Assembly (NCBI RefSeq): GCF_002374315.1
Contig: NZ_NWUX01000007.1
Location: forward strand, 62,001-126,000
DNA from: Vreelandella nigrificans
GTDB taxonomy: Bacteria > Pseudomonadota > Gammaproteobacteria > Pseudomonadales > Halomonadaceae
Length of the DNA stretch: 64,000 nt
Direction: 5' to 3'
A model generated the notes under the pieces. It made no database searches. It was not told where the DNA came from and saw nothing but the letters and a program-made list of their open reading frames with translations. This document shows, piece after piece, positions 45,880 to 54,372 of the stretch. Position numbers and translations under genes: made by a program. Each line of letters opens with the position of its first letter. The first letter of the stretch is position 1.

Positions 45880-48188
45880 GTTTCAGAGATAGCTACGCCA
45901 GTGCGATAACCGGGCACCCCATTAAGGTCATCATTTCAATGATCATCATCACGCTGATTATTGGCTCTGGTTTGGGCGATCTTACCGTGAGGACTAATCA
46001 AGACGGGGATCTTCCAAAATCCGACCCCATGGTGCAGACCAAGGACCGCATTGATGGTGTGTTCGGCGATAAAACAGAGATCATGATAGGCATACAGAGT
46101 GACACGATTTTCAGGCCGTCGACGCTACAGAAGGTTGCTGATATCTCCAATGACCTGCGCCACGTCAGTTATGTAGTGCCTGATCAAATACGCAGTCTCT
46201 CCACGGTGAACAATGTGGTACCCAATGAATGGGGACTGCAAGTCGGCGAGTTCATGAAATCAGTTCCCAAAACAGCCGAGGAGGCGGAAACCCTAAACCA
46301 AGCGGTGCGTGACAACAAGCTAGTCCAAGGCCGCTTAGTCTCCGAGTCGGGAGATTTTACCGTCATCAGCGCTAAAGTCGAGGAAGGCTACGACCAAGCA
46401 ACGCTGTACAACGCCATTTATGAAATCGTGGAACAGTACGAGGGCCCAGAGAGGTTTTATGTAACCGGCGAGCCTATATTCACTCAAGAAATCGACGGCG
46501 GCATTCAGAAAGATACAGCCGTACTTATTCCTCTCGCACTGTTACTGATCATGGCGGGTCTGCTGATTTGCTTCCGAAGTGTGACCGGCGTACTACTACC
46601 GATGTTGGCGGTGGTATTAAGTATCGTCTGGGCCATGGGCATGATGGGTCACTTGTCACTTCCGCAAACAGCGGTTTCGTCAGCACTCCCTCTTCTGCTG
46701 GTTACTATTGCCAGCTCCTACACTATACATTTGCTGATATATCACAATAACGAGCGTTCCGGTGATGATAGAACACGATCCGCGCTCTCGAGGATAATGC
46801 CTTCTCTCATTATGGTAGGCGTCACTTCGGCACTTGGGGCTTTCTCCCTTTACGTATTCGAAATATTGATGATTAGAGAGTTTGCCATTGCCGCAACTAT
46901 CGGCGTCTTCTCTGCATTGATTATTAACCTCACCATCATTCCAGCCATTCTGCAAATTATTAGTCGACGGAAAAAGCCCTCGCAAGATAGCGGTCCTTCC
47001 AAGCCGACCTGGTTGGACCGGCGGTTGATCGCAGTCAGCATGTACTCATTCAAAAACAGCAAAAAGGTTGTTTTGGTCTATCTAGGCATCTTGGTCATTG
47101 CTTTTATTGGCGTGAGCAAGGTGAAAACGGGGCTGGACTTTCTTAACCTGTTTGAAGCAGACAATCAGGCAAAAGTGGCTTTCAACGTTTTTAACGAAAA
47201 AATCGGCGGAGCCCGATTTATCAATGTGATGGTAGAAGGCGATGAGCAGGGTGCCGTTCAGCGTGCAGAAACACTACGGCAGATGCGCGAATTCCAGAAC
47301 TATATGGAACGTCAACCGGGAGTAGGCTACACCAACTCGATTGCCGATGTTCTTGAGCAAATTGCCGAGTCTGTCGAGGGTGAACGAGGGGCAGAAGTCG
47401 TCATCGACAATGACAAGCAAGTGGCAGAATACTTGATGCTCTACGAAATGTCGGGAAGCCCGGGGGATTTCTCTGATCTGGTCGATTATGACTATCGCAG
47501 AGCCAAAATCCAGCTGATGCTGACCACATCTTCGCCGGACGACCACAAACACCTCTATGACCTCGCCAAGCAGTACACGGATGAGCATTTAGGCCCGTCG
47601 CTACGTGCGGACTTCGGTGGCGATGTCATTCTTTGGTTGGCTCAGGATGGCTATGTCGTCAAGGGTAAGATCTTAAACATTCTGATGGCTATCGCGATCA
47701 TTGTCGTCATCGTAGCGTTTTCCTTTAAATCCATTGCCGCTGGTTTACTTGCCATTGTGCCGGTCGCATTCGGCGTCACTGTCACTTTTGCCATCATGGG
47801 TTTCTTCGGTCTGCGTCTGGATATGCCCACGTCCATCATTACTGGCTTGGCGGTAGGCATTGGGATTGATTTTTCCATTCACTACCTGACAAGGCTGAAG
47901 AAAGAAATGTCAGCCACCAACGACTACGAGAGATCACTGGCGGCCACTTCGACGACCTCTTCTAAAGCAGTGCTGTTCGATACTTTTACCAACATGCTGG
48001 GGTTTTCAATGCTAACGCTATCCCAGTTTCTGCCTGTTCAGATTTTCGGCTACTTGGTGTCTCTAACCATGCTGCTGATGGGGGCTAGTGCCATCATTCT
48101 GTACCCAGCACTTATCAATATCGTTCGCCCCAAATTCATATTTACACATCAGGAAACTATTCAAAGGAGTGCATATGAACCTGCGTAA
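45876..48188 (+). CDS. MMPL/RND-family transporter
   Basis: This is a 770-residue inner-membrane transporter of the hydrophobe/amphiphile RND or MMPL class. One helix (about residues 17-36) is followed by a large periplasmic loop, then a cluster of five helices (about 213-362). The arrangement repeats in the second half (helix about 397-415, then a cluster from about 595 to 760). The SSD-like repeat with GIGIDFSIHYLTRLKKE is typical of MMPL pumps that move lipid-like molecules. It is translationally coupled on both sides and is followed by a LolA-like protein and an outer-membrane barrel, suggesting a dedicated export route for the cluster product. Confidence 0.93.
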   Translation: MSFRDSYASAITGHPIKVIISMIIITLIIGSGLGDLTVRTNQDGDLPKSDPMVQTKDRIDGVFGDKTEIMIGIQSDTIFRPSTLQKVADISNDLRHVSYVVPDQIRSLSTVNNVVPNEWGLQVGEFMKSVPKTAEEAETLNQAVRDNKLVQGRLVSESGDFTVISAKVEEGYDQATLYNAIYEIVEQYEGPERFYVTGEPIFTQEIDGGIQKDTAVLIPLALLLIMAGLLICFRSVTGVLLPMLAVVLSIVWAMGMMGHLSLPQTAVSSALPLLLVTIASSYTIHLLIYHNNERSGDDRTRSALSRIMPSLIMVGVTSALGAFSLYVFEILMIREFAIAATIGVFSALIINLTIIPAILQIISRRKKPSQDSGPSKPTWLDRRLIAVSMYSFKNSKKVVLVYLGILVIAFIGVSKVKTGLDFLNLFEADNQAKVAFNVFNEKIGGARFINVMVEGDEQGAVQRAETLRQMREFQNYMERQPGVGYTNSIADVLEQIAESVEGERGAEVVIDNDKQVAEYLMLYEMSGSPGDFSDLVDYDYRRAKIQLMLTTSSPDDHKHLYDLAKQYTDEHLGPSLRADFGGDVILWLAQDGYVVKGKILNILMAIAIIVVIVAFSFKSIAAGLLAIVPVAFGVTVTFAIMGFFGLRLDMPTSIITGLAVGIGIDFSIHYLTRLKKEMSATNDYERSLAATSTTSSKAVLFDTFTNMLGFSMLTLSQFLPVQIFGYLVSLTMLLMGASAIILYPALINIVRPKFIFTHQETIQRSAYEPA

Positions 48189-48993
48189 AATTCTACTGGC
48201 CGGTGTGGCTCTGGCTGGCATCTTAGGTGGCAACACCGCCTACTCAGAACAATACACAGCCCGTGAGATCATGATCCTTAACGAAGCAGCTCGCAAAGCG
48301 GATATCAGCGAGACTGCTGAGCTGGAAATGACCCTGATTGATAGAGATGGTCGGTCACGAACACGGCGCGTGTTATTTATCCTAGATGATACCGATCCTA
48401 CGCTTCGTAAATCGTATATGAAGTTCCTGTCCCCACGAAACGTAGAGGGAATTTCCTTTGTTCAGATCGAGCATGCTGCCGAAGATAATGACCGCTGGTT
48501 GTATCTGCCTTCGCTACGGCGTACCCGTCGCATATCTGGCAACACTAAAACGGACAGTTTTGTCGGTACGGACTTCAGCTTCGAGGACTTCGAGATACTC
48601 GACGGTACAGTTGCAGGCACGAACCGAGACTACGAGATATTACGCGTCGAAGAAAAAATGGGGCATGAAACCTGGGTTATTGAGGCCATACCGGCGACCG
48701 ATGAAGAACGTGCAGTTACGGGGTATGGCAGAAGGGTTATATGGATCTCGCAAGAACATTTCCACGCCGTTTACACCGAATTCTATGACCATGATGACGT
48801 GCTCTTCAAAGTCATGACGGCGGATAACTTTGGCTTTGTTGAAGGCGGGGACGAGAATGAATACCGACCTCACAGGCTGACAATGGAAACGCTTAAAACC
48901 GGCCACCAGACCGTGATCAACTTCTATGATTTTGTACTCAACAACCCGCTTAGCTCGCAGATGTTTACGCGTGAGTACTTATCACGCGGCTAG
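48175..48993 (+). CDS. LolA-like outer-membrane lipoprotein-sorting protein
   Basis: This is a 272-residue periplasmic protein with a signal peptide (about residues 1-24, ending TAYS-E). The body is of the large LolA-like family often encoded beside MMPL pumps: GRSRTRRVLFIL, FLSPRNVEGISFVQIE, RWLYLPSLRRTRRI, SFVGTDFSFEDFE and a C-terminal FTREYLSRG. These proteins are thought to carry lipidic cargo across the periplasm. The ATG at 48175 follows AAAGGAG and overlaps the MMPL 3' end by 14 bp, so the two are made together. Confidence 0.9.
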   Translation: MNLRKILLAGVALAGILGGNTAYSEQYTAREIMILNEAARKADISETAELEMTLIDRDGRSRTRRVLFILDDTDPTLRKSYMKFLSPRNVEGISFVQIEHAAEDNDRWLYLPSLRRTRRISGNTKTDSFVGTDFSFEDFEILDGTVAGTNRDYEILRVEEKMGHETWVIEAIPATDEERAVTGYGRRVIWISQEHFHAVYTEFYDHDDVLFKVMTADNFGFVEGGDENEYRPHRLTMETLKTGHQTVINFYDFVLNNPLSSQMFTREYLSRG

Positions 48994-49047
48994 AAGCCGT
49001 GCAGCCCTAGCTGAATTTGGAAACTGTTAAGAGGGATTGTTGTTACG

Positions 49048-50337
49048 ATGAAATTTAGGCTACTGCTTCTGTTGCTGTTGTCTGTCATATCGGCTAGCGC
49101 GAGTGCTGGGGAACTCAGCTTTTCGGGCGAACTGGTATACGACGCGGCTTTTCAGGTCGACGATAGCGAGATACAGAAGCAGCAGCTTTTGTCGATCAAC
49201 GACGTCGACTATTATTTCAATGGAGGCGCTAGTGTTAGCGCTAGAGTGAACCTGAACTATGATATCGATAACAGGCTTCACCGCGACTACGACAGCGTTT
49301 TCACATACTCTGACGCATCGAAGCCATACTATTTCGACAATGGCTGGGCAGATCTACGCGAACTCTACGTTGATATACCTCTTAACGGCCATTTTCTGCG
49401 GCTGGGTAAACAGCACGTGGCCTGGGGGGCTACAGACGGTCTAAGGGTGCTCGATATTGTTAACCCGGTGGACTACAAAGAGTTTGTACTAGCCCCCTTC
49501 GAGGAATCTCGCATTCCCACGTGGATGATCAATTACAGCCATCGTTTCGATCAGTACACAGCACAGTTACTGATAATTCCAGATCAGACGCTGTCATTCG
49601 TGCCCAATGGTGCTTTCATGCCCACCAGCCCCCTGGTCTCCCCTACTATTAATCATTCTCGTGCGGCAACGTTTGAAAATGAACACCCCGACGAGCTACG
49701 CGGCGAGACGGATGTTGCCTTGAGGATCGGAAGGTCATTCTCAGGTCACGACGTGAACCTTGTGATTGCACGCCAAACGGACAAGGATTACGTCTATCGC
49801 CGAGAGGTAACTTCCGAAGGTGTGACCTACCGACCTTATGCGCCTCGTAGCAACATTTACGGAGCATCCTATTCAACAGCCATGGGTGACTACGTGCTCC
49901 GGTCAGAATTGGCTTACTCAACTGACAAAGCCTACTTTACCCAATCAAACGACGGTAATGGTATTGAGCTCGCGCGAACAGCGAACTATGGCGTCGCATT
50001 AGACTGGTACGGTGCCAGCGACAGTGTCATTACCTTCCAGCTTTTCCAAGACATCATACTGGAGTCTGCGAATAACCTTTACCAGGACAAAACCGAAACT
50101 ACGTGGAGCCTTAACCTGTCAAAAGACCTGTTGAATCAACGATATGTTGTCGAGGCCATGATCATGCAGAACTTAAATCGCCAGGATGGCTTTACGTCTT
50201 TCAATATCCGACATAACTTCTCGGACTCAGTAACGCTAAAGGCAGGGTTCGATTACTTTTTCGGTGATACTGATGGCTTGTTTGGCCAGTTTTCGGATAA
50301 AGACAGGCTGACTTTTGCCGCCCACTACACGTTTTAG
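49048..50337 (+). CDS. Outer-membrane beta-barrel protein (DUF1302-like)
   Basis: This 429-residue protein has a signal peptide (MKFRLLLLLLLSVIS, cleavage near residue 20). The mature part is rich in alternating aromatic/polar strands, and the last residue is F as in outer-membrane barrels. The segment LRLGKQHVAWGATDGL followed by VLDIVNPVDY matches the DUF1302/alginate-export-like pattern. MMPL pump, LolA-like protein and DUF1302 barrel are a recurring trio; here they would complete transport to or through the outer membrane. The start lies 54 bp after the previous gene, with a poorly spaced AGAGGG. Confidence 0.85.
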   Translation: MKFRLLLLLLLSVISASASAGELSFSGELVYDAAFQVDDSEIQKQQLLSINDVDYYFNGGASVSARVNLNYDIDNRLHRDYDSVFTYSDASKPYYFDNGWADLRELYVDIPLNGHFLRLGKQHVAWGATDGLRVLDIVNPVDYKEFVLAPFEESRIPTWMINYSHRFDQYTAQLLIIPDQTLSFVPNGAFMPTSPLVSPTINHSRAATFENEHPDELRGETDVALRIGRSFSGHDVNLVIARQTDKDYVYRREVTSEGVTYRPYAPRSNIYGASYSTAMGDYVLRSELAYSTDKAYFTQSNDGNGIELARTANYGVALDWYGASDSVITFQLFQDIILESANNLYQDKTETTWSLNLSKDLLNQRYVVEAMIMQNLNRQDGFTSFNIRHNFSDSVTLKAGFDYFFGDTDGLFGQFSDKDRLTFAAHYTF

Positions 50338-50347
50338 AGAAGCACTG

Positions 50348-50995
50348 ATGGATAAGACGGTTGCATTTTTCGATGTTGATAACACCATTGTCAATATAAC
50401 GACGTTGGTCAGCTTTATGAAGTTCTACCACCATACGATAGGTAATCCTGATGAGTATGTGCGCCGATACAGCATTCTTGAGTCCATGAAGTTCGACGGA
50501 GCTTCGCGACAAAAGCTAAACGAGTTGTACTACAAGCAATTCAAGGGAGCAGTCTTTTCAGACATGATGAACATGGGTAGACGTTGGTTTGAGTCCTTGG
50601 ATCATGACACCCTGTTCAAGACGCCGGTGATCAAAGCCATCAACGAGCATAAGCAAAAGGGAAACAGCATCGCGTTGGTATCTGGCTCTTTTCAACCCTG
50701 CCTCGCCCCGATACTTGAACACATAGGTGGTCACTGGCTATTGTGCACAGACCTTGAGACTGTAGAGAATGTACTGACGGGCAATATTAAGCAGCAAGCC
50801 ATTGGGGCGGGCAAAAGAGCCATCATCGAGCGCTTCGCCAGCGAACAAGCACTGCAACTCGATAATTGTTACGCTTATGGCGATGACATATCCGATATCG
50901 ATATGATGAAATCTGTCGGGCACCCCATTGCTGTTACATCAAGTAACAGTACGTTGATGGATATTGCTCATTCCCATGGTTGGCCGATCATATAA
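50348..50995 (+). CDS. HAD-IB family phosphatase (SerB-like)
   Basis: This is a 215-residue HAD hydrolase. Motif I is FFDVDNTIV (nucleophile D9, acid/base D11), motif II is VSGSF (about residues 117-121), the conserved lysine is in GAGKRAIIE, and motif III/IV is YGDDISDIDMM. The family includes phosphoserine phosphatase and lipid/sugar phosphatases. In A-factor and methylenomycin furan pathways a phosphatase removes the phosphate derived from DHAP; this gene is a fitting candidate. The ATG at 50348 begins 10 bp after the barrel gene stop, and its 3' end overlaps the convergent LysR gene by 8 bp. Confidence 0.9.
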   Translation: MDKTVAFFDVDNTIVNITTLVSFMKFYHHTIGNPDEYVRRYSILESMKFDGASRQKLNELYYKQFKGAVFSDMMNMGRRWFESLDHDTLFKTPVIKAINEHKQKGNSIALVSGSFQPCLAPILEHIGGHWLLCTDLETVENVLTGNIKQQAIGAGKRAIIERFASEQALQLDNCYAYGDDISDIDMMKSVGHPIAVTSSNSTLMDIAHSHGWPII

Positions 50996-51890
50996 TTGCG
51001 CGGAACTTCACGTACTCCTTGAACAACTCAAGCGGCTTCGTCATGCACAGCTTCTTTTGATACACCAAAGAGACCGGCATGGACGGCGAACGGTAGTCGG
51101 GGTATAGCTTCTTAAGCTGGCCACTTTCTATTTCATCTTTAACAAAGACCTCGGGTAGCAAGGCGATGCCGATACCGGAGAGCGTCATCGCTTTGATCGC
51201 GGCCAAACTATTCGCTTTATGGCCAGCAAAGAGTCCCTGTGAATGCTTGGTTGACTTTACCTCTGGCTCTGGCAGCAGAATGCGCGCCGTTTGTGAAATG
51301 TTGATAAAGCTCGGCGTGATCAGCTTGCTAACTTCCAACAAATGTTCGTGGCTCTCGGGAAGCTTGTGGTTATCAATATAGCTCTGACTAGCACAAAAAA
51401 CATGTTCAGTGCTGGTGAAGGGTATAGCCACAAGTCGGGAATCATCCAACTTCCCAGTGCGGAAGCTAAAGTCCACATTAGCGGCAATCAGGTCCTTCAC
51501 ATCGTTGGATACATCGAACTCAAGCATAATATTCTCGTAGCTTTCTGCAAAGCACTGTAAGAAAGCGAAAGTTCGCTGCGTCACAAGCATCTCAGGTAGA
51601 GAAATGCGGACGGCCCCTGCCGCTTCTTTATTAACACTTTGAATCCAGGATTCGCAGTCTTCCAGATCCCTCATTATAATTTTTATCTTCTGATAAAAAA
51701 CTCTCCCCATACTTGTGGGGCACAAGCTATGGGTCGAGCGCTCAATCAGCTGAACATCAAGCTCGCTTTCAAGTTTAGAGAGCCGCTTACTGATGGACGC
51801 TGGTGACACGTTCAGCTGCCTAGCGGCTTTAGTGATGCTATTGCTTTCATAAATAGCGATGAATGATTTTAGGTTTTCGAGATTTCGCAT
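50988..51890 (-). CDS. LysR-family transcriptional regulator
   Basis: This is a 300-residue LTTR. The N-terminal HTH is LKSFIAIYESNSITKAARQL followed by NVSPASISKRLSKLE (about residues 7-41). A LysR substrate domain runs from about 90 to 290 with GIGIALLPEVFV. It is convergent with the operon and overlaps the HAD gene tail to tail, so it is probably part of the same locus and may control it. No divergent target gene is present on its 5' side, where degenerate DNA follows. The inducer could be the cluster product, by inference only. Confidence 0.88.
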   Translation of the reverse strand: MRNLENLKSFIAIYESNSITKAARQLNVSPASISKRLSKLESELDVQLIERSTHSLCPTSMGRVFYQKIKIIMRDLEDCESWIQSVNKEAAGAVRISLPEMLVTQRTFAFLQCFAESYENIMLEFDVSNDVKDLIAANVDFSFRTGKLDDSRLVAIPFTSTEHVFCASQSYIDNHKLPESHEHLLEVSKLITPSFINISQTARILLPEPEVKSTKHSQGLFAGHKANSLAAIKAMTLSGIGIALLPEVFVKDEIESGQLKKLYPDYRSPSMPVSLVYQKKLCMTKPLELFKEYVKFRAII

Positions 51891-52322
51891 GCTTCTTCTT
51901 TAAGTGGCAAGTTAATTGTTTGCTACAACGGTATGCTCGCTACTAGCAGCCTGTCGGTTTTTTTATAAGGTTGCAGGTACTTTTGCCCCTGTAGCGAGCG
52001 GGGCGCTAGCATTCCTGCCATATCGTATGCAGACTTCAGCCAGTTTAGCGAAGTAGAAGAGAAGCCGGTGGACCACCCGCTCGAAATGGGCGCGGCTGGC
52101 TTGCATCGTAGCTGGATTAACACGCCCCAAATAACGTTGTGTGCCGAGGGGTGCAACGTTGACGTCTTTGCTGCTATGGTCAAATTTTACGCCAACTCGA
52201 AAAGCAAGGCACTCATCTTCACGACGCCAAGTCGTTGAAGTGCCGCCACCACAAGTAGCGAGGTGCCCCAGCACACATACTTTGATGCTAACGGCTTTAC
52301 CTTGACCGTAACACTACTAATT
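51891..52322. other. Degenerate spacer, possible insertion-sequence remnant
   Basis: This 432-bp stretch holds no credible intact gene. The minus strand has two overlapping short frames (51923-52183, 51963-52274) with disordered, unmatched sequence. It begins near GCAGCCTGTCGGTTTTTTTA (51948), which resembles the end of some IS elements, and contains a small GCCCC/GGGGC hairpin. It may be the decayed right boundary of the AfsA-type island. Identification as an IS is a guess. Confidence 0.35.
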
Positions 52323-52559
52323 TTAAAGTCCTTTTTTGGCTCTGAGGATAGCAGTCTCAACTGCTGACAAGGCTTGGGGGCTATTCTTCCAACAAGTGGT
52401 CCTCAGCATTGAGGCTACCGTTTCAGCAATATCTTTGGCATCGTAAGTAGATAGTTTACTAAAAGAGTCGATGCCAATGTCCTCGAATCGCTTAACAACC
52501 GTGGGACCGACACCTTTCAGCTCTAACAAGGCAGCCTTTTCAGCCTCAGAAAATGCCAC
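52323..52559 (-). CDS. Small helix-hairpin-helix protein
   Basis: This 78-residue protein has a helix-hairpin-helix DNA-binding-like motif, LKGVGPTVVKRFEDIGIDSFSKL (residues 14-36), followed by a helical tail ending in RAKKGL. Similar small HHH proteins (Cdd1/DUF4332-like) occur widely with no defined role. Translation starts at a GTG at 52559 preceded by AGGAG with 7 bp spacing. It stands alone on the minus strand. Confidence 0.75.
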   Translation of the reverse strand: MAFSEAEKAALLELKGVGPTVVKRFEDIGIDSFSKLSTYDAKDIAETVASMLRTTCWKNSPQALSAVETAILRAKKGL

Positions 52560-52641
52560 TATGTATCTCCTCTCGTGTATTTAGTCACCATAACAACCAA
52601 CCAAAAGTAGCACCTTTGGCTGGTTGCATTGATAACACTAT

Positions 52642-52902
52642 TTATAGCGGCTTATCAGCGATTTTTTTGATGTTTTCGTGAATTTTGAACAACACCATCA
52701 ATAGCTCGCACCATATTCTGGCGCCTACTCCACCACCGATAATTATTCCAAGCCCGACAAGAAACTTGCTAAAAGTAATGCCACCATATCCTGCAAACAT
52801 AGCGCTTAGACCTGATACAACAGCAAAAAACAGAAGCAGCCAATATACAAACGTGATGATCTTTGGGGTGAGCATCGAATTAAAAAAGAAAACCTCTTTC
52901 AT
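52642..52902 (-). CDS. DUF4282 membrane protein
   Basis: This is an 86-residue membrane protein. LTPKIITFVYWLLLFFAVVS opens the first of two helices, and the C-terminal RIWCELLMVLFKIHENIKKI matches the DUF4282 end. The ATG at 52902 is preferred to the longer frame from 52980, because AAGGA lies 6 bp upstream and the protein then starts as in the family. Function unknown. Confidence 0.78.
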   Translation of the reverse strand: MKEVFFFNSMLTPKIITFVYWLLLFFAVVSGLSAMFAGYGGITFSKFLVGLGIIIGGGVGARIWCELLMVLFKIHENIKKIADKPL

Positions 52903-53062
52903 ATGACGTCCTTGGTTTTTCATTAATAAATAACAGTGATTACACGGCCAACTACAGAATCCAATAAACATTCCGTACATTCATCATGACTAAGCAGCCA
53001 CCCGTTTTAACTCTACCCTATTGCCCCCATTGCAGGCAAAGCATAGTTTGGAAAAATAGCCA

Positions 53063-53110
53063 GAAACTATGTTGCTGTGAAACTATGTTGCTGTGAAACG
53101 ATGCTGCTAT
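53063..53110. repeat. 16-bp tandem repeat, three units
   Basis: GAAACTATGTTGCTGT occurs twice back to back (53063, 53079), followed by a degenerate third unit GAAACGATGCTGCTAT. It lies in the 291-bp gene-free spacer between the DUF4282 and ArsR-type genes, where nothing else is evident. Confidence 0.8.
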
Positions 53111-53193
53111 GTAGTTTGATATGAATGTTGCCTGGCCAAGCCAAGTCAATCGTGGGAGTGGGAAGCTCACCTCACTCTGGTAGCCACACTGCC

Positions 53194-53919
53194 TTAGAAC
53201 GCGACCGCAGCTTGTTGGGCAGTGGCTGATGGTTCACTTTGCGCTACTAACATTGCTCGCAACGCCCTCTCCCCCTGGGAGCTAAACACCATGACACGGG
53301 AACCATTCTCCTGCTTCGCCCAGCCTAGCTCCTGAATCCGGGCAAGCAGCGCGGTCCCGAGTGCGCCAGCTAGATGATGCCTACGCTCGCTCCAATCGAG
53401 ACACGCTCGGCAAAACGATCGTCTTGAAGAAGTAAGCACATCTGTATCGATGCCCAAGTGGTTAAACCACTCTCGCCCATGCTCAGTAAGCCTTAGCCCT
53501 CCTGGGTGCTGCTGCAGGACACCCGTATGGAGCATCTGCTCATATACGAAAACACCCAATTCCCCAGCAAGGTGGTCGTAACAGACGCGAGCCTTACGCA
53601 GGGCTGGGTCGCGTGGGCCGGTAGAGATGTGAGCTCCTGCGCCTTGAAAAGCGAGGCCCATCAGCGACTCTAAAAGATTAGCAACCTGTGGCCCCGCAAG
53701 CCTGAAATAGCGATGGCGACCCTGTTTATCGACCGTGATAAGGCCTTCGTCTCGTAGTTTCCCAAGGTGAAAGCTCATGGTCTGCTTAGTGACACCCGCC
53801 ATGGTTGCCAACTCGGTAGCGGTCAGGGCACGACCTGACATTAGGGCGCTGAGAACCTCTACCCGAGCGTTATCTGCGATAAGTGCGGCGACGCGCACAA
53901 TGTTAGGGCCTTCACTCAT
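53194..53919 (-). CDS. ArsR-type winged-helix regulator with C-terminal domain
   Basis: This is a 241-residue protein. The N-terminal ArsR HTH includes [20 protein letters not shown] followed by [15 protein letters not shown] (about residues 27-61). The larger C-terminal region (about 95-230) has a cysteine pair in [21 protein letters not shown], often found in transcriptional regulators of this longer ArsR subgroup. The start at 53919 directly abuts an inverted repeat (53921-53938). Divergent genes encode two small ferredoxin-like-fold proteins, probably its targets. Confidence 0.88.
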   Translation of the reverse strand: MSEGPNIVRVAALIADNARVEVLSALMSGRALTATELATMAGVTKQTMSFHLGKLRDEGLITVDKQGRHRYFRLAGPQVANLLESLMGLAFQGAGAHISTGPRDPALRKARVCYDHLAGELGVFVYEQMLHTGVLQQHPGGLRLTEHGREWFNHLGIDTDVLTSSRRSFCRACLDWSERRHHLAGALGTALLARIQELGWAKQENGSRVMVFSSQGERALRAMLVAQSEPSATAQQAAVAF

Positions 53920-53920
53920 A

Positions 53921-53938
53921 GTTCGATCCTAGTCGAAC
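53921..53938. promoter_or_regulatory. Probable ArsR-type operator
   Basis: GTTCGATCCTAGTCGAAC: 6-bp arms GTTCGA/TCGAAC around a 6-bp centre, 1 bp from the regulator start and 56 bp from the divergent NIPSNAP gene. The position suits autorepression. Confidence 0.7.
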
Positions 53939-53994
53939 CATTAAGGGTCGGCAATACGCTATTGTTCCCACTAGCATTCAAAGGAGATAGCCAC

Positions 53995-54345
53995 ATGAGC
54001 ATTACCTGCGTCATCCGTTACGAGATTGATCCCTTCCAGCGTAATGCATTCAAAACGTACGCTGAAAACTGGGGGAAAATAATACCTTGGTGCGGCGGCC
54101 ATCTCATCGGCTACTTCCTTCCCCATGAGGGTACGAATAATGTCGCCTGGGGCCTGATCGCGTTCGCCGACTTGGCATCCTATGAGGCCTACCGCATTCG
54201 GCTGCAGTCTGACGAAGGAGCCCTCGCAAATTTTGCCATGGCCCAAAAACACCGCTTTATTCTCAAGGAGGAGCGCAGTTTCGTCGAAGCAGTGTCTGGC
54301 ACCCTGGCTGTAAAACCTATCAATACAATGAACATATCAGTGTAA
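53995..54345 (+). CDS. NIPSNAP-family protein
   Basis: This is a 116-residue dimeric alpha-beta-barrel-type protein with [20 protein letters not shown] at the N terminus, [22 protein letters not shown] and a central [12 protein letters not shown], as in NIPSNAP proteins. No enzymatic activity is established. The ATG at 53995 has AAAGGAG 9 bp upstream. It is followed 27 bp later by a related-fold monooxygenase gene and is divergent from the ArsR-type regulator. Confidence 0.87.
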   Translation: MSITCVIRYEIDPFQRNAFKTYAENWGKIIPWCGGHLIGYFLPHEGTNNVAWGLIAFADLASYEAYRIRLQSDEGALANFAMAQKHRFILKEERSFVEAVSGTLAVKPINTMNISV

Positions 54346-54372
54346 TAAACCTATCAATACAAGGAGCACTGC

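Noticed and set aside
51923-52274. Two minus-strand frames beyond the LysR gene
   Set aside because: They overlap each other in different frames, resemble nothing known and lack start signals; treated as degenerate DNA.
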